Shown here piece after piece: positions 11,301 through 18,907 of a stretch of DNA of 35,542 nucleotides. The stretch spans positions 1 to 35,542 of the forward strand of contig JAICGZ010000022.1 in NCBI GenBank assembly GCA_025922875.1. Direction: 5' to 3'. The notes beneath the pieces are model-generated. The model was not told where the DNA came from and made no database searches. It saw only the letters and a list, made by a program, of their open reading frames with translations. Position numbers and translations under genes: made by a program. Each line of letters opens with the position of its first letter. Position 1 is the stretch's first letter. The stretch is from Pyrinomonadaceae bacterium. GTDB taxonomy: Bacteria > Acidobacteriota > Blastocatellia > Pyrinomonadales > Pyrinomonadaceae.

Positions 11301-11803
11301 ACCTTGAACTTGCCAGCTACAAGCGACGAGAATTCACCGGCAGAACCGACAGCGGCGGTGCTTTCTTTTTCGCCAATCACCCGCCAGCGAAACTCAACAC
11401 CACCAATCGTGTCGTGGCCGTCACCGTAAGCAATTGCCGAAAACCTCACGACCTCGCCGATCTGCACAGTGACATCACCAGGTGAGATCTGTAACCGCTT
11501 CACTCTTGCGTCGCGGTCCGACTGTGTCTCTGGTCTGTTGCTGCTAATCAGGTAGTGGCCCGAAAGCAATTGCTTCAAGGTGGTAAGCGATCCACTCGTA
11601 TGCAGCCAGAAGCCGAAGCTCACTCGCCATTCCCTTGTCACACTCACGATTGTCTGTGGCGCTGCGGGTGTAGAGTTGCTCAACAGCGATATAGATAGCA
11701 GTATGCAAACTATTCGTGCGGTGAGCCGCTGCGGCTTAAGCCTGGTAAAACTCTGCCGGAACTTGTTCACTGTAAAGGCGCAAGTGAGATCATGAACACG
11801 CAT
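5396..11803 (-). CDS. Giant secreted YD-repeat/RHS protein with variable C-terminal domain
   Basis: A 2135-residue protein with a hydrophobic secretion segment near residues 30-50. An Ig-like segment follows (VKRLQISPGDVTVQIGEVVRFSA region), then a long YD-repeat shell (units such as YDALRRLTEAKG, YDAAGNQ), and an RHS-core ending around residues 1840-1880 (DPAG followed by NLYAYCANDP). After that comes a non-repeat C-terminal part of about 250 residues with two hydrophobic helices (RIVLMIAIVAALVVISVVA region) and a polar end. This is the usual RHS plan in which a cocoon encloses a swappable C-terminal domain, often a toxin; I do not recognise this one. Near residues 1535-1640 the YD shell is interrupted by three HxxELR-type modules. 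AGGGAG lies 7 bp before the ATG. It follows the S74-like gene at a gap of 127 bp. No obvious immunity gene is adjacent. Confidence 0.93.
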   Translation of the reverse strand: MRVHDLTCAFTVNKFRQSFTRLKPQRLTARIVCILLSISLLSNSTPAAPQTIVSVTREWRVSFGFWLHTSGSLTTLKQLLSGHYLISSNRPETQSDRDARVKRLQISPGDVTVQIGEVVRFSAIAYGDGHDTIGGVEFRWRVIGEKESTAAVGSAGEFSSLVAGKFKVAVSGAGRTAETVVTVVEGPPPTKERNVTVKRFSTRDTLPPNPKTTAQRSSNSRSNRRNVFQKTFFNSGSLSTSAPVPLPQGSDQYGWNLVNYTTADDPGSQVGDPPGTPEDGGAGNGNFQITAPVLSLPGRGINVSLALTYNSHLWHKAGSNITYDIDRGWPSAGWSFGFGKMADIGDGGSILIEADGTRHGFNGTATGPLANSSFSGSTNDGTFIDYSCVRSNGVIIFGSATHPNGTRVHYGAAGEGAIYPTHIIDPNGNYVNITYRNNAGPQIDTVTDTLGRVINFHYNANNLLTAVTAPPVNGTTARTLVRLHYQQQLVNAGFSGLTTWVRAPTTRWLLDAIYYPATNTGLWFGDTDSFLANYGTIAKVEEQRGMAHSTSGLTDMGTVTAGTMTSKRVYNWQTSPTSAPPTYNTLTESWAHMDTDPVVTTYLLNQSAIPRTTTVTLPNGIKSVQYSHNTPGQFNDGLVFKDETYDTDGTTLLSRSEVDWIQGDYNSPRPRYTTATTRQWGNLVTTGTEFIYATSPSFNQVTEVRNYDFGYVWQGTSNVLLRKTVTTFENSSNYTNRHIFNLPKIVTVYSGSGARVSQVEYGYDGGTLENTPNVVQHLDESDPYAPPITQPGHYITQCTGCPPCSCVPVWIPPSTTSPYKPETAYRGNVTQVKKFADAANLDQATAEVETRSYDMTGNLIEASPSCCQQTSFEFSTTTQYAYPDKQVRGSSSDALLQVSTSAIYNFNTGLVTTTNDANGRPTQTSYFDSLRPQTVTLPTNAHTDYVYDDGAMTVTERTYLGTHPGDTGLASQTVKYLNGRGKTRQQSALGATGVSDFVDTAYDIMGRISQQSAPYRTGETKQLTTIVYDGLGRTTRVTAPDGSVTESYYNGIDFDTGDSYQPTRPSVASQTAPGDTVLVRDAWGRERWGREDARGKLVEIVEPDPLGNGSVATNGLLTTYSYNTLGNLTGIVQGDQTRSFKYDSLSRLTAQKLAEAQATLNDAGTYVGSGTWSEVFTYDTRSNLTSRTDARGVKTVYNYNIVPADPNTKDPLNRVQTVSWDTSGFGDTGNPVVAAKTVTYAYRTKTSGTQARDITQIETITTADVGTETNTFDTEGRVSSTTLSLNNRTSYPFVRNYVYDALNRISDIHYPAQYGNGNQVKVVHHDYDEASRLSGLTVGGQTFASSIVYNAASRTTSMRVGQAGANQIIETYGYAAATGLLDSQTIARNSAPTTYLLNLSYDYAGSNGKRTGQLKKILNNLNHNKDRSYSYDALRRLTEAKGGPAGSLWTQTYVYDRYGNRTSVTASGFSAKNERPVRPTRTDLLAKNIFEPPAVPGDDTKAVSDSPLTLFPSKANTGALDPATAPFQSGPPTFTNDPLTTGTEVKAIHVTELRDAINLLRLRASLATVTWAEAVSIGVSIKATHITEMRTRLEEARTALSLAPTVYTDPSLASGNVIKKEHIQDIRDSLKAAWNVSSQISRDGHASLSYQATSNRITTSGFAYDAAGNQVRALIPGGTGSQRYQYDAANRLVNVKTDDGSAVLASYTYSHSNARLIETVGTSRTYFVNNDAGVIVAEFTESGASVDPNWSKSYIYIGGRLLSTLTPNGSGGEAVEHHHPDRVGTRLITTPTGSSFENVTLPFGTVIASETTAATNRRFTSYDRSSATKLDYAVNRHYDAQQGRFTQVDPAGMKATKLEVPQTLNLYAYCANDPINQTDANGLGFFSFLKKVFRIVLMIAIVAALVVISVVAPIAIGGFLGSVVSWTAFVGAAIVAGQLVAEFIGHINQWLHRCRVPDFAGLSRGRQEELRDRGVTPEQWDGLKNKARLAYFNIVAAITAVGLSLAGWLVDWAAGGIQQDRVFFIAGPGATNLAAQVKASSSFSPDINEGRSHPGYEDSHRQNVFFRSLQLSFTPEGNRLDADLDTFNPNMQGGGPVGWVLHGLSVFSNRVSNFFGGSGKTNPYNVAYRSSWECK

Positions 11804-11930
11804 TGGATCGCTCCCTGACGTTAATAGTTCATTTCAAGTAAGGCTGCCGTGAACGACCTGGACCACCGGACAATACCTGTCATGATCATCGTCTTCAGAC
11901 GACAGCCGCCTTCAATGGAGATGACTTTTG

Positions 11931-13079
11931 TTATTGCAAGCTCAGCAGCACCAAAATCTCGCCCTGACCACCTGCCAACGGCTCCAGTGCTTTTCCGATT
12001 AAAGTGCCGGGACGATGCAGACGTACGCCGCTAAACTCGACTGGCAGGGACTTCATTGCGAAGCCTTGCTTATCACCTGTGACGAGCAGGTCGCCGATCT
12101 TGATGGGACTATTTGAAGCATCGACTTTTACCTTGACTCTGCCGGTCGTGGCGACGAGGACTTTACCTTCACCGCTTTCACCAAGTGCCAAACCAGGCTG
12201 CGCGGTGATCACGCCGGCGACTTGAGTGTCGTATGCCTGTTCGGAAGCAATCACATAATTTGATTTAGTAGAATCCAGCACTACAACTGTGCCTGTTGCC
12301 AGTTCCTGCGAAGAGGGGACCCACTCAGCGACGTCCTGGTATTTAGCATTGAGGGTTCCACTCACCGTAAGATTTCCGCTTATGGCGCCGTCTCCCGCAA
12401 CATGAAGTTTCGTGGTGGGGTTGGCCGTGCCTATACCGACGTTGCCTCCATTCGGGTTAAGCGCGAGGGGATAATTCAACGCGTAGTTCGTTTGATTTCT
12501 ACTCTGTAGCCACGTGTACACCAGGGTTGATGCCTCGAGACCTCCATCGAGGACGAGGTTAGTCGCGGCGGCGGCGCCTAAACGGAACAAGCTATTTGAT
12601 CCGCTTCCCGAAGTGGCTGGAGCGAATTGTGAGCCGCTGATATGGAGTTTAGCGCCGGGGGTAGTGATGTTAATGCCGAGATTGCCGGAAAGATCTAAAA
12701 ACATTCGATCGTTGATTCCGTTCGATCCAAAGGACGTTCGTACGTTAGTTGCGCTTGTTAGTCGGGTTGTGGTGGCTCCGCCGTCGTACGACCACGTTGC
12801 ACGAGTATCGCCTGGACCACTCACAACAAGTCGAAATCCATTTGTATTGGCACTCTCGATTACCTGCGAAGAATAGATCCCGCCAGCGACATGCAACTTG
12901 ACCGCTGGAGTAGTCGTTCCTACGCCGACGTTACCGGTATTTGTGTTGTTGATGTTGGTGCCGGTGGTCCACTGTGCTGCTGCGGACCGTGGCGATAACA
13001 CGAGCAGTACTAACGCAAAGATGGTTACTGTGATCGATCGCAGATCTTTTATTCGTCGCTGTTTGGATTCAGTGGTCAT
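11931..13079 (-). CDS. Secreted tail-fibre/S74-like protein with GNVGIGT repeats
   Basis: A 382-residue protein with a cleavable-looking signal (TVTIFALVLLVLSPRSAAAQ). The first half contains repeats of the type GNVGVGTTTPAVKLHVAGG, again near residues 125-135 (GNLGINITTPGAKLHISG) and 210-225 (GNVGIGTANPTTKLHVAG). Such repeats are typical of phage tail-fibre and bacterial surface proteins that carry intramolecular chaperone domains. From about residue 245 (YQDVAEWVPS) to the end there is a compact beta-rich domain ending in IGKALEPLAGGQGEILVLLSLQ, resembling the domain that follows such repeats in acidobacterial secreted proteins. No S74 endosialidase Ser/Lys motif was recognised. AAAGGAAA sits about 8 bp before the ATG. 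It is the first gene of the minus-strand surface-protein series. Confidence 0.85.
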   Translation of the reverse strand: MTTESKQRRIKDLRSITVTIFALVLLVLSPRSAAAQWTTGTNINNTNTGNVGVGTTTPAVKLHVAGGIYSSQVIESANTNGFRLVVSGPGDTRATWSYDGGATTTRLTSATNVRTSFGSNGINDRMFLDLSGNLGINITTPGAKLHISGSQFAPATSGSGSNSLFRLGAAAATNLVLDGGLEASTLVYTWLQSRNQTNYALNYPLALNPNGGNVGIGTANPTTKLHVAGDGAISGNLTVSGTLNAKYQDVAEWVPSSQELATGTVVVLDSTKSNYVIASEQAYDTQVAGVITAQPGLALGESGEGKVLVATTGRVKVKVDASNSPIKIGDLLVTGDKQGFAMKSLPVEFSGVRLHRPGTLIGKALEPLAGGQGEILVLLSLQ

Positions 13080-14080
13080 TAAATTTTCCTTTCAGCTCGT
13101 ACGGCTGCGAGCCGGATGATTTTTACGATGACTGGGTGGTCTGAATTGTGAATAGACATTCCTGTACACTCATCGATGGCAGCAATTGCGGCGCTGACAT
13201 CAATCAGAGACGTGTTGATGTATGGTCCAATAAACGAGGTGCGTGTTAGAACTGCATCCTCAGCCGGCGCGGTACTTCCTGGATAGACTTGAAGTTATCA
13301 TTCGTGCGCAACATTCCGCCGTAGAACGTTACCGAAAAAGCTGCGGGACCCTGAGTGATGGGAGTTAAACGATTGACGCTAAAACCGTAGTACTTCTTGC
13401 GACATCCGATTCGAAGAGCGGGTGACAATCTGGTCGGATTCAGGTTTCAAAGCGAACAAGTGAAATCCTGGGTGCGCGCACTTTACTCCCGCGATTGGTC
13501 ACTGTCAACGAAATTTTTTTTCGTTCCATTACGCCGCACAACGTGCTCTGGATCTATCGTGCCATCGATGAGATATGGTCCAGGGTCTATCTATCGAGAT
13601 GGATCAACTGAGCGTACTTGCAAGGAATTTGTCTGGTACGATTGGCACTATTTTAGAAGCAACGAAATAACAGATGGTCAGTCATGCTTTCCGCAGTTTC
13701 ATCATCGACAGCTTTGATGCCTCAAAGTCAGAAATCTTGCTTGGATACACTCAGTACCACCTCGCGGTAGCGGGGGGTGAATGATCAGCATGCGAAATTG
13801 CCGATAGATTTTGAATCCTAGTGCCATCGAGCACCATGCCCGCCGGTGTGACCACTCTTTGACCGCCAAAGGCTTCGGCATTTCGCAGGTCAGGATCGTT
13901 TGCTTCGAGTCCCATCTCGGCGTTGAAGGCCCCAACAACGAACTCGGCGAGGAGCTTTTGCTTGCTTCATGCGCAAGCCGTTTCGTGCGGTTAGGCTGAT
14001 TATAAAAAAGACTGTATCGTCTGCAGCTGACGTGAGCACGAGCGCCAGCAACACGCAGCAGGCCTGTAATTTCCTGAGAC

Positions 14081-14118
14081 AGTTTTCCCGCAAAGACGCA
14101 AAGGAGCAAAGAGAGGAT
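14081..14118. repeat. Dispersed repeat fragment, CGCAAAGACGCAAAG type
   Basis: The segment contains CGCAAAGACGCAAAGGAGC and continues with AAAGAGAGGA, a low-complexity CAAAG-period sequence. Similar motifs are widely scattered in intergenic DNA of environmental bacteria (family recall). Only one copy is seen in this window. Confidence 0.5.
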
Positions 14119-14346
14119 TCTCCTCGGGCCATTGTGAGAATTCAGCCGATGCAAAGAAGAAATTTTAATCTGGTCCTGAGGTCGAGATGGATTCTCGATG
14201 AGTGTGCTGTTAATTGGTAATCACTATTGTTACCGCCAGACGTTAACCTGACGTAATCTGTGCTGGGGCTTTGGCTCAAAGTTACGAGCGGCACTTGGAT
14301 ACGGTACTGACCGTAGTCAACAGTGATTTTTGATGAGGAAAACTCT

Positions 14347-14390
14347 GATTTCTCTGTGCAACCTCTGTGTCCTCTGTGTCTCTGTGGTTC
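14347..14390. repeat. Dispersed CACAGAG repeat, one arm
   Basis: Reads TCTCTGTGCAACCTCTGTGT and then CCTCTGTGTCTCTGTGGTT. Nearly the same unit occurs as both arms of a palindrome at 35421-35522. The opposite arm here is reduced to AACCACAG at 14411-14418, so this copy looks truncated. It lies about 60 bp before the flippase gene, at the left edge of the polysaccharide islet. Confidence 0.75.
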
Positions 14391-14451
14391 TTTTTCCAAA
14401 AGCAAAAGTGAACCACAGCAGGCATAGACCCCCTCATTATTAATTACGCCG

Positions 14452-16011
14452 ATGGCGCAAAACCCTTCAGATGCCGCCGACGCGCTCGCCCCCACCGGGC
14501 GGTCCGACGATCACTACTTCAACACGGAGCGTCTAAAAGCAGGCCTGGGACAACGCACGGCGCGCGGCGGAGCGATAACCTTTGCATCGCAGGGCTTTAA
14601 ATTTCTTGTGAGCCTCGGAGCCACGATGGTGCTGGGCCGGCTGCTGAGCCCTTCGGACTACGGACTGATCGGGATGGTGGCGGTCGTCACCGGTTTCATC
14701 TCAATGTTTAAAGATCTGGGGCTGTCTGCCGCGACCGTGCAGCGCGAAGAGATCACGTCGGCGCAGGTCAGCACGCTCTTCTGGGTGAACGTCAGTCTCA
14801 GCATCGGCGTTGGGTTGCTGACAGCAGTGCTGGCGCCTGCGGTAGCCTGGTTCTATGACGAGCCGAAGCTCACGTCAATCACCATGATGTACGCTTTCGG
14901 TTTTATCTTCGGTGGGCTCACGGTGCAACACGAGGCGATCTTGTACCGGCAGATGCGTTTCGCGGCTACGGTGATCTGCGAGATGCTCGCGCTGATCGCT
15001 ACGATCACGGTAAGCATCACGCTCGCGTGGCGCGGTGCAGGTTATTGGGCATTGGTGGCGGGCCACCTGACGACAAGCTTCGTTTACATGATCGCAATTT
15101 GGATCGTCTGCCGATGGCGCCCGGGACGCCCCGTGCGCGCCTCGGGCGTGGGTTCCTTGCTTCGCTTCGGTGGTAACCTGACGGGATTCAGCGTGGTCAA
15201 CTTCTTCGCACGCAACCTGGATAACATGGTTATCGGTCGCGTTTGGGGCAGCCAGCAACTCGGGCTCTATGTGAAGGCGTACCAACTCCTCACGCTGCCC
15301 ATCGACCAGATCAACGGGCCCATTACAACCGTGGCCGTTCCTGCACTGAGCCGTTTGACCGATTCGCCCGAGCGATACCGGCGCGCGTATTTACGCATCA
15401 TCGAAAAGATCGCGGTTCTGACGATGCCAGGGATTGCGCTATTGATCGCGACTGCCGATTCTGTGGTGCTGATAGTGCTGGGACCGCAGTGGACAGATGC
15501 TGGCCGTATCTTTGCTGCCCTCGGCGTAGCGGCGTTGATTCAGCCGATCACCAACACGACCGGCTGGCTTTTCATTTCGCAAGGCCGTACGCGCGACATG
15601 TTTCGCTACGGACTCGTGGCCAGCACGGTAATCGTTGCCGCCATACTAACCGGACTTCCGTGGGGAGCTGTCGGCGTTGCCACTGCTTATGCGTTGGTGT
15701 GGGTGACGATCGTGACGCCGCTACTCTTCTATTGGGTTGGGCGCACAGGTCCTGTACGGCCGCGAGATTTCTACGTAACGGTGACCCCCGCCTTTTGCGC
15801 AGCGATCGCCGTTCTTGTGGTGCTGTTGATGTTCCGCGGCTGGGGCATCATTGTTAATCCGATAGCAAGTCTGGCGGTGTCGCTTGGCATCGCGTGTGCA
15901 GTCGCGCTCCTGGTTCTTTATACGATTCCTTCAGGCAGGCGCGCGCTGCGGGACTTCGGCGAAGTCGCTGATATTGTGCTCCGGAAAAAAGGGGTGTACC
16001 TTGTCGGCTAA
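14452..16011 (+). CDS. Wzx/PST-type polysaccharide flippase
   Basis: A 519-residue, strongly hydrophobic protein with about 12-14 predicted membrane helices. It matches the oligosaccharide flippase pattern: the N-terminal GAITFASQGFKFLVSLGATM, then LGRLLSPSDYGLIGMV, and central NFFARNLDNMVIGRVWG followed by LGLYVKAYQLLTLPIDQING, which is characteristic of the WzxC/polysaccharide-synthase subgroup. It would move lipid-linked sugar units across the inner membrane for exopolysaccharide or O-antigen assembly. It is first in a same-strand run with a methyltransferase, a GT2 glycosyltransferase and a FemAB-like protein. G+C content is visibly higher than in the secreted-protein genes to the left, suggesting possible separate origin. 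No clear Shine-Dalgarno precedes the ATG at 14452, so the exact start is uncertain. Confidence 0.92.
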   Translation: MAQNPSDAADALAPTGRSDDHYFNTERLKAGLGQRTARGGAITFASQGFKFLVSLGATMVLGRLLSPSDYGLIGMVAVVTGFISMFKDLGLSAATVQREEITSAQVSTLFWVNVSLSIGVGLLTAVLAPAVAWFYDEPKLTSITMMYAFGFIFGGLTVQHEAILYRQMRFAATVICEMLALIATITVSITLAWRGAGYWALVAGHLTTSFVYMIAIWIVCRWRPGRPVRASGVGSLLRFGGNLTGFSVVNFFARNLDNMVIGRVWGSQQLGLYVKAYQLLTLPIDQINGPITTVAVPALSRLTDSPERYRRAYLRIIEKIAVLTMPGIALLIATADSVVLIVLGPQWTDAGRIFAALGVAALIQPITNTTGWLFISQGRTRDMFRYGLVASTVIVAAILTGLPWGAVGVATAYALVWVTIVTPLLFYWVGRTGPVRPRDFYVTVTPAFCAAIAVLVVLLMFRGWGIIVNPIASLAVSLGIACAVALLVLYTIPSGRRALRDFGEVADIVLRKKGVYLVG

Positions 16012-16059
16012 TCGCCCGGTTCAACGGAAGTTAGAGCCATCCCCGCTGGCTCAATAGGC

Positions 16060-16797
16060 ATGGTAGCTCTCATCAAAAAAACCTTACCCGGCTCTGTTAA
16101 GGACAAGATTAAGAGCATCGGCAGAGAGCGCCGGCTCGGCACCGCGATCCGCCAACTTGCGCTGATCCGCGAGGGTGAACCGCCGCCGCGCCATCTTCTG
16201 GACGAACTCGGGCGTGGATGGGGCGATGACGGGTTTCGTGCCGCCGGCGGGTATTTGGAGGAAGTCGCACGTTGGGCGGCCACGGTGCAAGGACCTGTCC
16301 TCGAACTCGGCAGCGGTCTAACGACGCTGGTTCTGGCGACGCTAGCCGGTCGTCGCGGTCTGCCTGTGTGGACGCTGGAGCATGACCCTCAGTACTTCCG
16401 CAACACGGAAGCAAAGCTAAGACGTTGTAAGCTGACTAACGTTCATTTGACGCTCGCGCCATTGCGTGATTACGGCAGTTTCTGTTGGTACGATCCTCCG
16501 CTTGATGCGCTCCCGCAAGACTTCAGTTTGATCATCGCGGATGGTCCACCCGGAAACGTGAAAGGCGGGCGCTTCGGTTTATTGCCGGTGCTCCGCTCGC
16601 ACTTCGCTCCGGGTGCAGTCATTCTGCTGGACGATGCCGAACGCCCTCAGGAAAGAGCAGTGTTGCTGAGGTGGACGAGTGAGTACGGTATTTCGTACCA
16701 GTCTGGCACGCGAGATGGAAAAGACTGGGCCATCTGCTCGTTCTCAGATGAGCGTCGGGAGATTAGTAGCTCTGGAGGAGCAGCGCCTTTCGGGTGA
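16060..16797 (+). CDS. Class I SAM-dependent methyltransferase
   Basis: A 245-residue protein with a Rossmann-type SAM motif I, VLELGSGLTTLVLATLAGR (about residues 80-98), an acidic strand-2 end LEHDP (about 108-112) and a motif IV-like IIADGPPGN (about 163-171), followed by LLDDAERPQER. The AEHD/IIADGPP layout resembles O-methyltransferases found in polysaccharide loci, but the substrate cannot be read from sequence. It begins 48 bp after the flippase, in the same high-G+C style, and is followed by a GT2 gene, so sugar or lipid-carrier methylation is the likely role (inference). No signal peptide is present; it should be cytoplasmic. The ATG at 16060 lacks a strong ribosome site. Confidence 0.85.
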   Translation: MVALIKKTLPGSVKDKIKSIGRERRLGTAIRQLALIREGEPPPRHLLDELGRGWGDDGFRAAGGYLEEVARWAATVQGPVLELGSGLTTLVLATLAGRRGLPVWTLEHDPQYFRNTEAKLRRCKLTNVHLTLAPLRDYGSFCWYDPPLDALPQDFSLIIADGPPGNVKGGRFGLLPVLRSHFAPGAVILLDDAERPQERAVLLRWTSEYGISYQSGTRDGKDWAICSFSDERREISSSGGAAPFG

Positions 16798-16879
16798 TAT
16801 CAGATAAATTTTCACGGTTATTCGTTCTGTTCTAGCAATCAGATGTCAGTAATTGTATGCACAGGGACGGAGTGTCGCA

Positions 16880-17845
16880 GTGAAAAAGAAAGAAGACGCT
16901 GGGGCGAGGCCTACCCCTTTGGTCAGCGTCGTCATTCCGGCGTACAAGGTCGCGCCGTATATCACGGAGACGCTCAACTCCGTGTTCTCTCAGACCCTAA
17001 CGGAGTTTGAGGTCATCGTCGTGAATGACGGCTCGCCTGACACGGACGAGCTGGAGCGTGCGATCGCGCCTTACAGGGAGCGCATTCGCTACCTGCGGCA
17101 GGACAACTGCGGCGCGAGCGCGGCGCGCAACCGCGGCGTGCGAGAGGCGCACGGCGAGTTCGTCGCCTTTCTCGACGGCGACGATGTCTGGATGCCCGAT
17201 TATCTCGAAAAACAGTTGGAATTCCTGCGCGAGGGTAATTACGATCTCGCCTATTCAGACGCGCGGCTCTTTGGTGATCCAGTGATGACGGGAAAGACCT
17301 ACATGCAGACCGCGCCTTCCCGCGGGCCCGTGACGTTCGTCAGTCTTGTTCGCAACGAGTGCAACGTTATCACATCGGGCGTGGTCGCGCGGCGACGCGC
17401 ACTCATCGAGGCGGGACTGTTTGACGAAAGGCTGCGTAACGCACAGGATTTCGAGTTGTGGACTCGGCTGGCGAGAGCTGGCGCACGCCTCGGGTATCAG
17501 CGCAAAGTACTCTTGGGCTATCGCTGTCGCCGGGACAGTTTGTCTGGGAACGTGATGAACCGCCTCGCGCGTGAAATGTTGGTTTACCGTCACATTAAGG
17601 ACAACTACGATCTGACGTCTGCGGAGCACGCGGAGCTCTCGCGTGTCATGAAGTTGCAGGAAGCCGCCGTCGAACTCGCGAAAGGGAAGCTGCGTCTACT
17701 CAGCGGGCGATTCGACGAAGCGCGGGCCTCCTTCACGCGAGCACACCGGGTGCGTGGCGGCTGGAAACTGCGCGCGGCTATCCTCATGATGCGCGTTGCT
17801 CCTCGTCTGCTGCGGCGATTCACGGCGCATCGCCTCAGGAGCTAA
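16880..17845 (+). CDS. Family 2 glycosyltransferase
   Basis: A 321-residue protein with a GT-A fold of the GT2 family: VSVVIPAYKVAPYITETLNS at the N-terminus, VNDGSPDTD (nucleotide-sugar site), the ASAARNRGV motif, and the metal-binding DxD as FLDGDDVW. A later FELWTRLARAGAR region fits the acceptor side. It transfers a sugar from a nucleotide donor during polysaccharide assembly. I chose the GTG at 16880 because GGGACGGAG lies 7 bp upstream; the longer frame from a TTG at 16853 has no ribosome site and adds nine unrelated residues. Codon use matches the flippase and methyltransferase upstream. Confidence 0.91.
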   Translation: MKKKEDAGARPTPLVSVVIPAYKVAPYITETLNSVFSQTLTEFEVIVVNDGSPDTDELERAIAPYRERIRYLRQDNCGASAARNRGVREAHGEFVAFLDGDDVWMPDYLEKQLEFLREGNYDLAYSDARLFGDPVMTGKTYMQTAPSRGPVTFVSLVRNECNVITSGVVARRRALIEAGLFDERLRNAQDFELWTRLARAGARLGYQRKVLLGYRCRRDSLSGNVMNRLAREMLVYRHIKDNYDLTSAEHAELSRVMKLQEAAVELAKGKLRLLSGRFDEARASFTRAHRVRGGWKLRAAILMMRVAPRLLRRFTAHRLRS

Positions 17846-17872
17846 CGCCTCAGTGGATATTCCAACCTCCCG

Positions 17873-18907
17873 ATGGAAGATTCATCGACCCAAACAACCT
17901 GGACCATCCTGCATAGCTATCCAGACGATATAGGTGTTGAGGATCGCTGGAGGAATTTTCTGGCGCGGGCGGATTTTGCCTCACACTATGTGTCGCCGGA
18001 ATATTTTCGCGAACCTTTTGTTCGCGACAAACGGCCGTTTGTAGTACTTGCCTGGGAAGGTGAGCGAGTCGTAGCCGCCCTCAGCGGTATACACGAGGAG
18101 CAGCAGTTAATTTGCGGCTTAATGTCACGACCGCAGATATGTTTTGACAAAACGGTCGATCTCGCGGCGGCATCCGATGCCCTGGTGGCTGGATTGTTTA
18201 ATGAAGCCGAATCGGAAAAGCTAATAACATTCTATAGTTGGGCGCCACTCAATACTCTCTCAAAATACGGATATCGATGTAAGCAGGAAGAGGGTGTTGT
18301 GATGTTGGATTTAACCAAAGGACCCGACGAATTGTTCAGGCAGTTTTCAAACACTCGACGAACGGATATTCGGAATGCAATCAAAGGCGGTTTAGAAGTC
18401 GTTATTGCCGGCACACGTGACGAATTCAGAGCTTACTACGAAATTTATGCTGACTGGTGCCGGCGGAAAAAGATCACGCCCTCGTCTTTCGACGTTATTG
18501 AAGAAGCCCTCAGTTTGCAGAATCGTCGACTTTTTCTCGCTCGCCACGAAGGTAAGATCATCGCGGCAACGATCATTCGGTTATATCCCGGGGCAATGAT
18601 CGAATATGCGGCGAACAGTTCTTTAGTTGAATATCTCAGGCTCAAACCGAATGACCTGTTGCAGTGGCGGATTGTTGAGTGGGCATGCAGGGAAGGGTAC
18701 ACACGTTACAGCCTCGGTGGAGCGCACCTTTTCGTGCGGCGGATGGGAGGAAGCATCGTCCCTGTCTATCGCTATCGTCTCGATCGAACGTGGTTGCATC
18801 GTTACGAGCTTAAAGAGGCTTTGGAGAAATCAGGCAGAAATATGTTCAATGCTCTTCCCGATAATTTGAAAGCGCGAGTGCGCCGGGCGCTCAAAGGTCA
18901 TCAGTGA
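17873..18907 (+). CDS. FemAB/BioF2-like GNAT-fold acyltransferase
   Basis: A 344-residue protein matching the BioF2-like (Acetyltransf_6) pattern: an N-terminal GNAT-like half (FLARADFASHYVSPEYF, then FVVLAWEGERVVAALSG), a central FSNTRRTDIRNAIKGGLEV segment that is diagnostic of this family, and a second half with RRLFLARHEGKIIAATIIR, MIEYAANSS and the substrate-loop YSLGGAHLF. Such proteins attach acyl or aminoacyl groups and are common in exopolysaccharide clusters. It lies 27 bp after the GT2 gene but is lower in G+C and more A/T-rich in third positions than the three genes before it, hinting at a separate origin. Its last 7 bp overlap the convergent methyltransferase gene. Start codon 17873 has no obvious Shine-Dalgarno. 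Confidence 0.87.
   Translation: MEDSSTQTTWTILHSYPDDIGVEDRWRNFLARADFASHYVSPEYFREPFVRDKRPFVVLAWEGERVVAALSGIHEEQQLICGLMSRPQICFDKTVDLAAASDALVAGLFNEAESEKLITFYSWAPLNTLSKYGYRCKQEEGVVMLDLTKGPDELFRQFSNTRRTDIRNAIKGGLEVVIAGTRDEFRAYYEIYADWCRRKKITPSSFDVIEEALSLQNRRLFLARHEGKIIAATIIRLYPGAMIEYAANSSLVEYLRLKPNDLLQWRIVEWACREGYTRYSLGGAHLFVRRMGGSIVPVYRYRLDRTWLHRYELKEALEKSGRNMFNALPDNLKARVRRALKGHQ

Larger units (their letters stand above)
13080..14451. other. 1.4 kb stretch without a convincing gene
   Basis: Short open frames occur on both strands, but none has a good start, ribosome site or recognisable protein pattern. It holds a small hairpin at 13507-13525 (AACGAAA/TTTCGTT), a G/C-rich imperfect palindrome around 13757-13785, and two dispersed-repeat fragments (14081-14118 and 14347-14390). 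The upstream end should include the promoter of the S74-like gene and the downstream end that of the flippase gene, but no clear -35/-10 pair was identified. Confidence 0.6.

Noticed and set aside
13246-13428. 60-codon minus-strand open frame in the gene-poor stretch
   Set aside because: Starts at a TTG, has no ribosome site and no recognisable pattern.
13702-14154. 150-codon minus-strand open frame
   Set aside because: Composition is arginine/serine-rich with no domain, it overlaps dispersed repeats and lacks a ribosome site; treated as chance.
15243-15857. 204-codon open frame on the plus strand inside the flippase gene
   Set aside because: It lies in another frame of a clear membrane protein with high G+C, has an arginine-rich composition and no family pattern; it is a shadow frame.
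16853-16879. Upstream TTG start for the GT2 gene
   Set aside because: No ribosome site precedes it, while a GTG at 16880 has a good one; the extra residues do not belong to the family.
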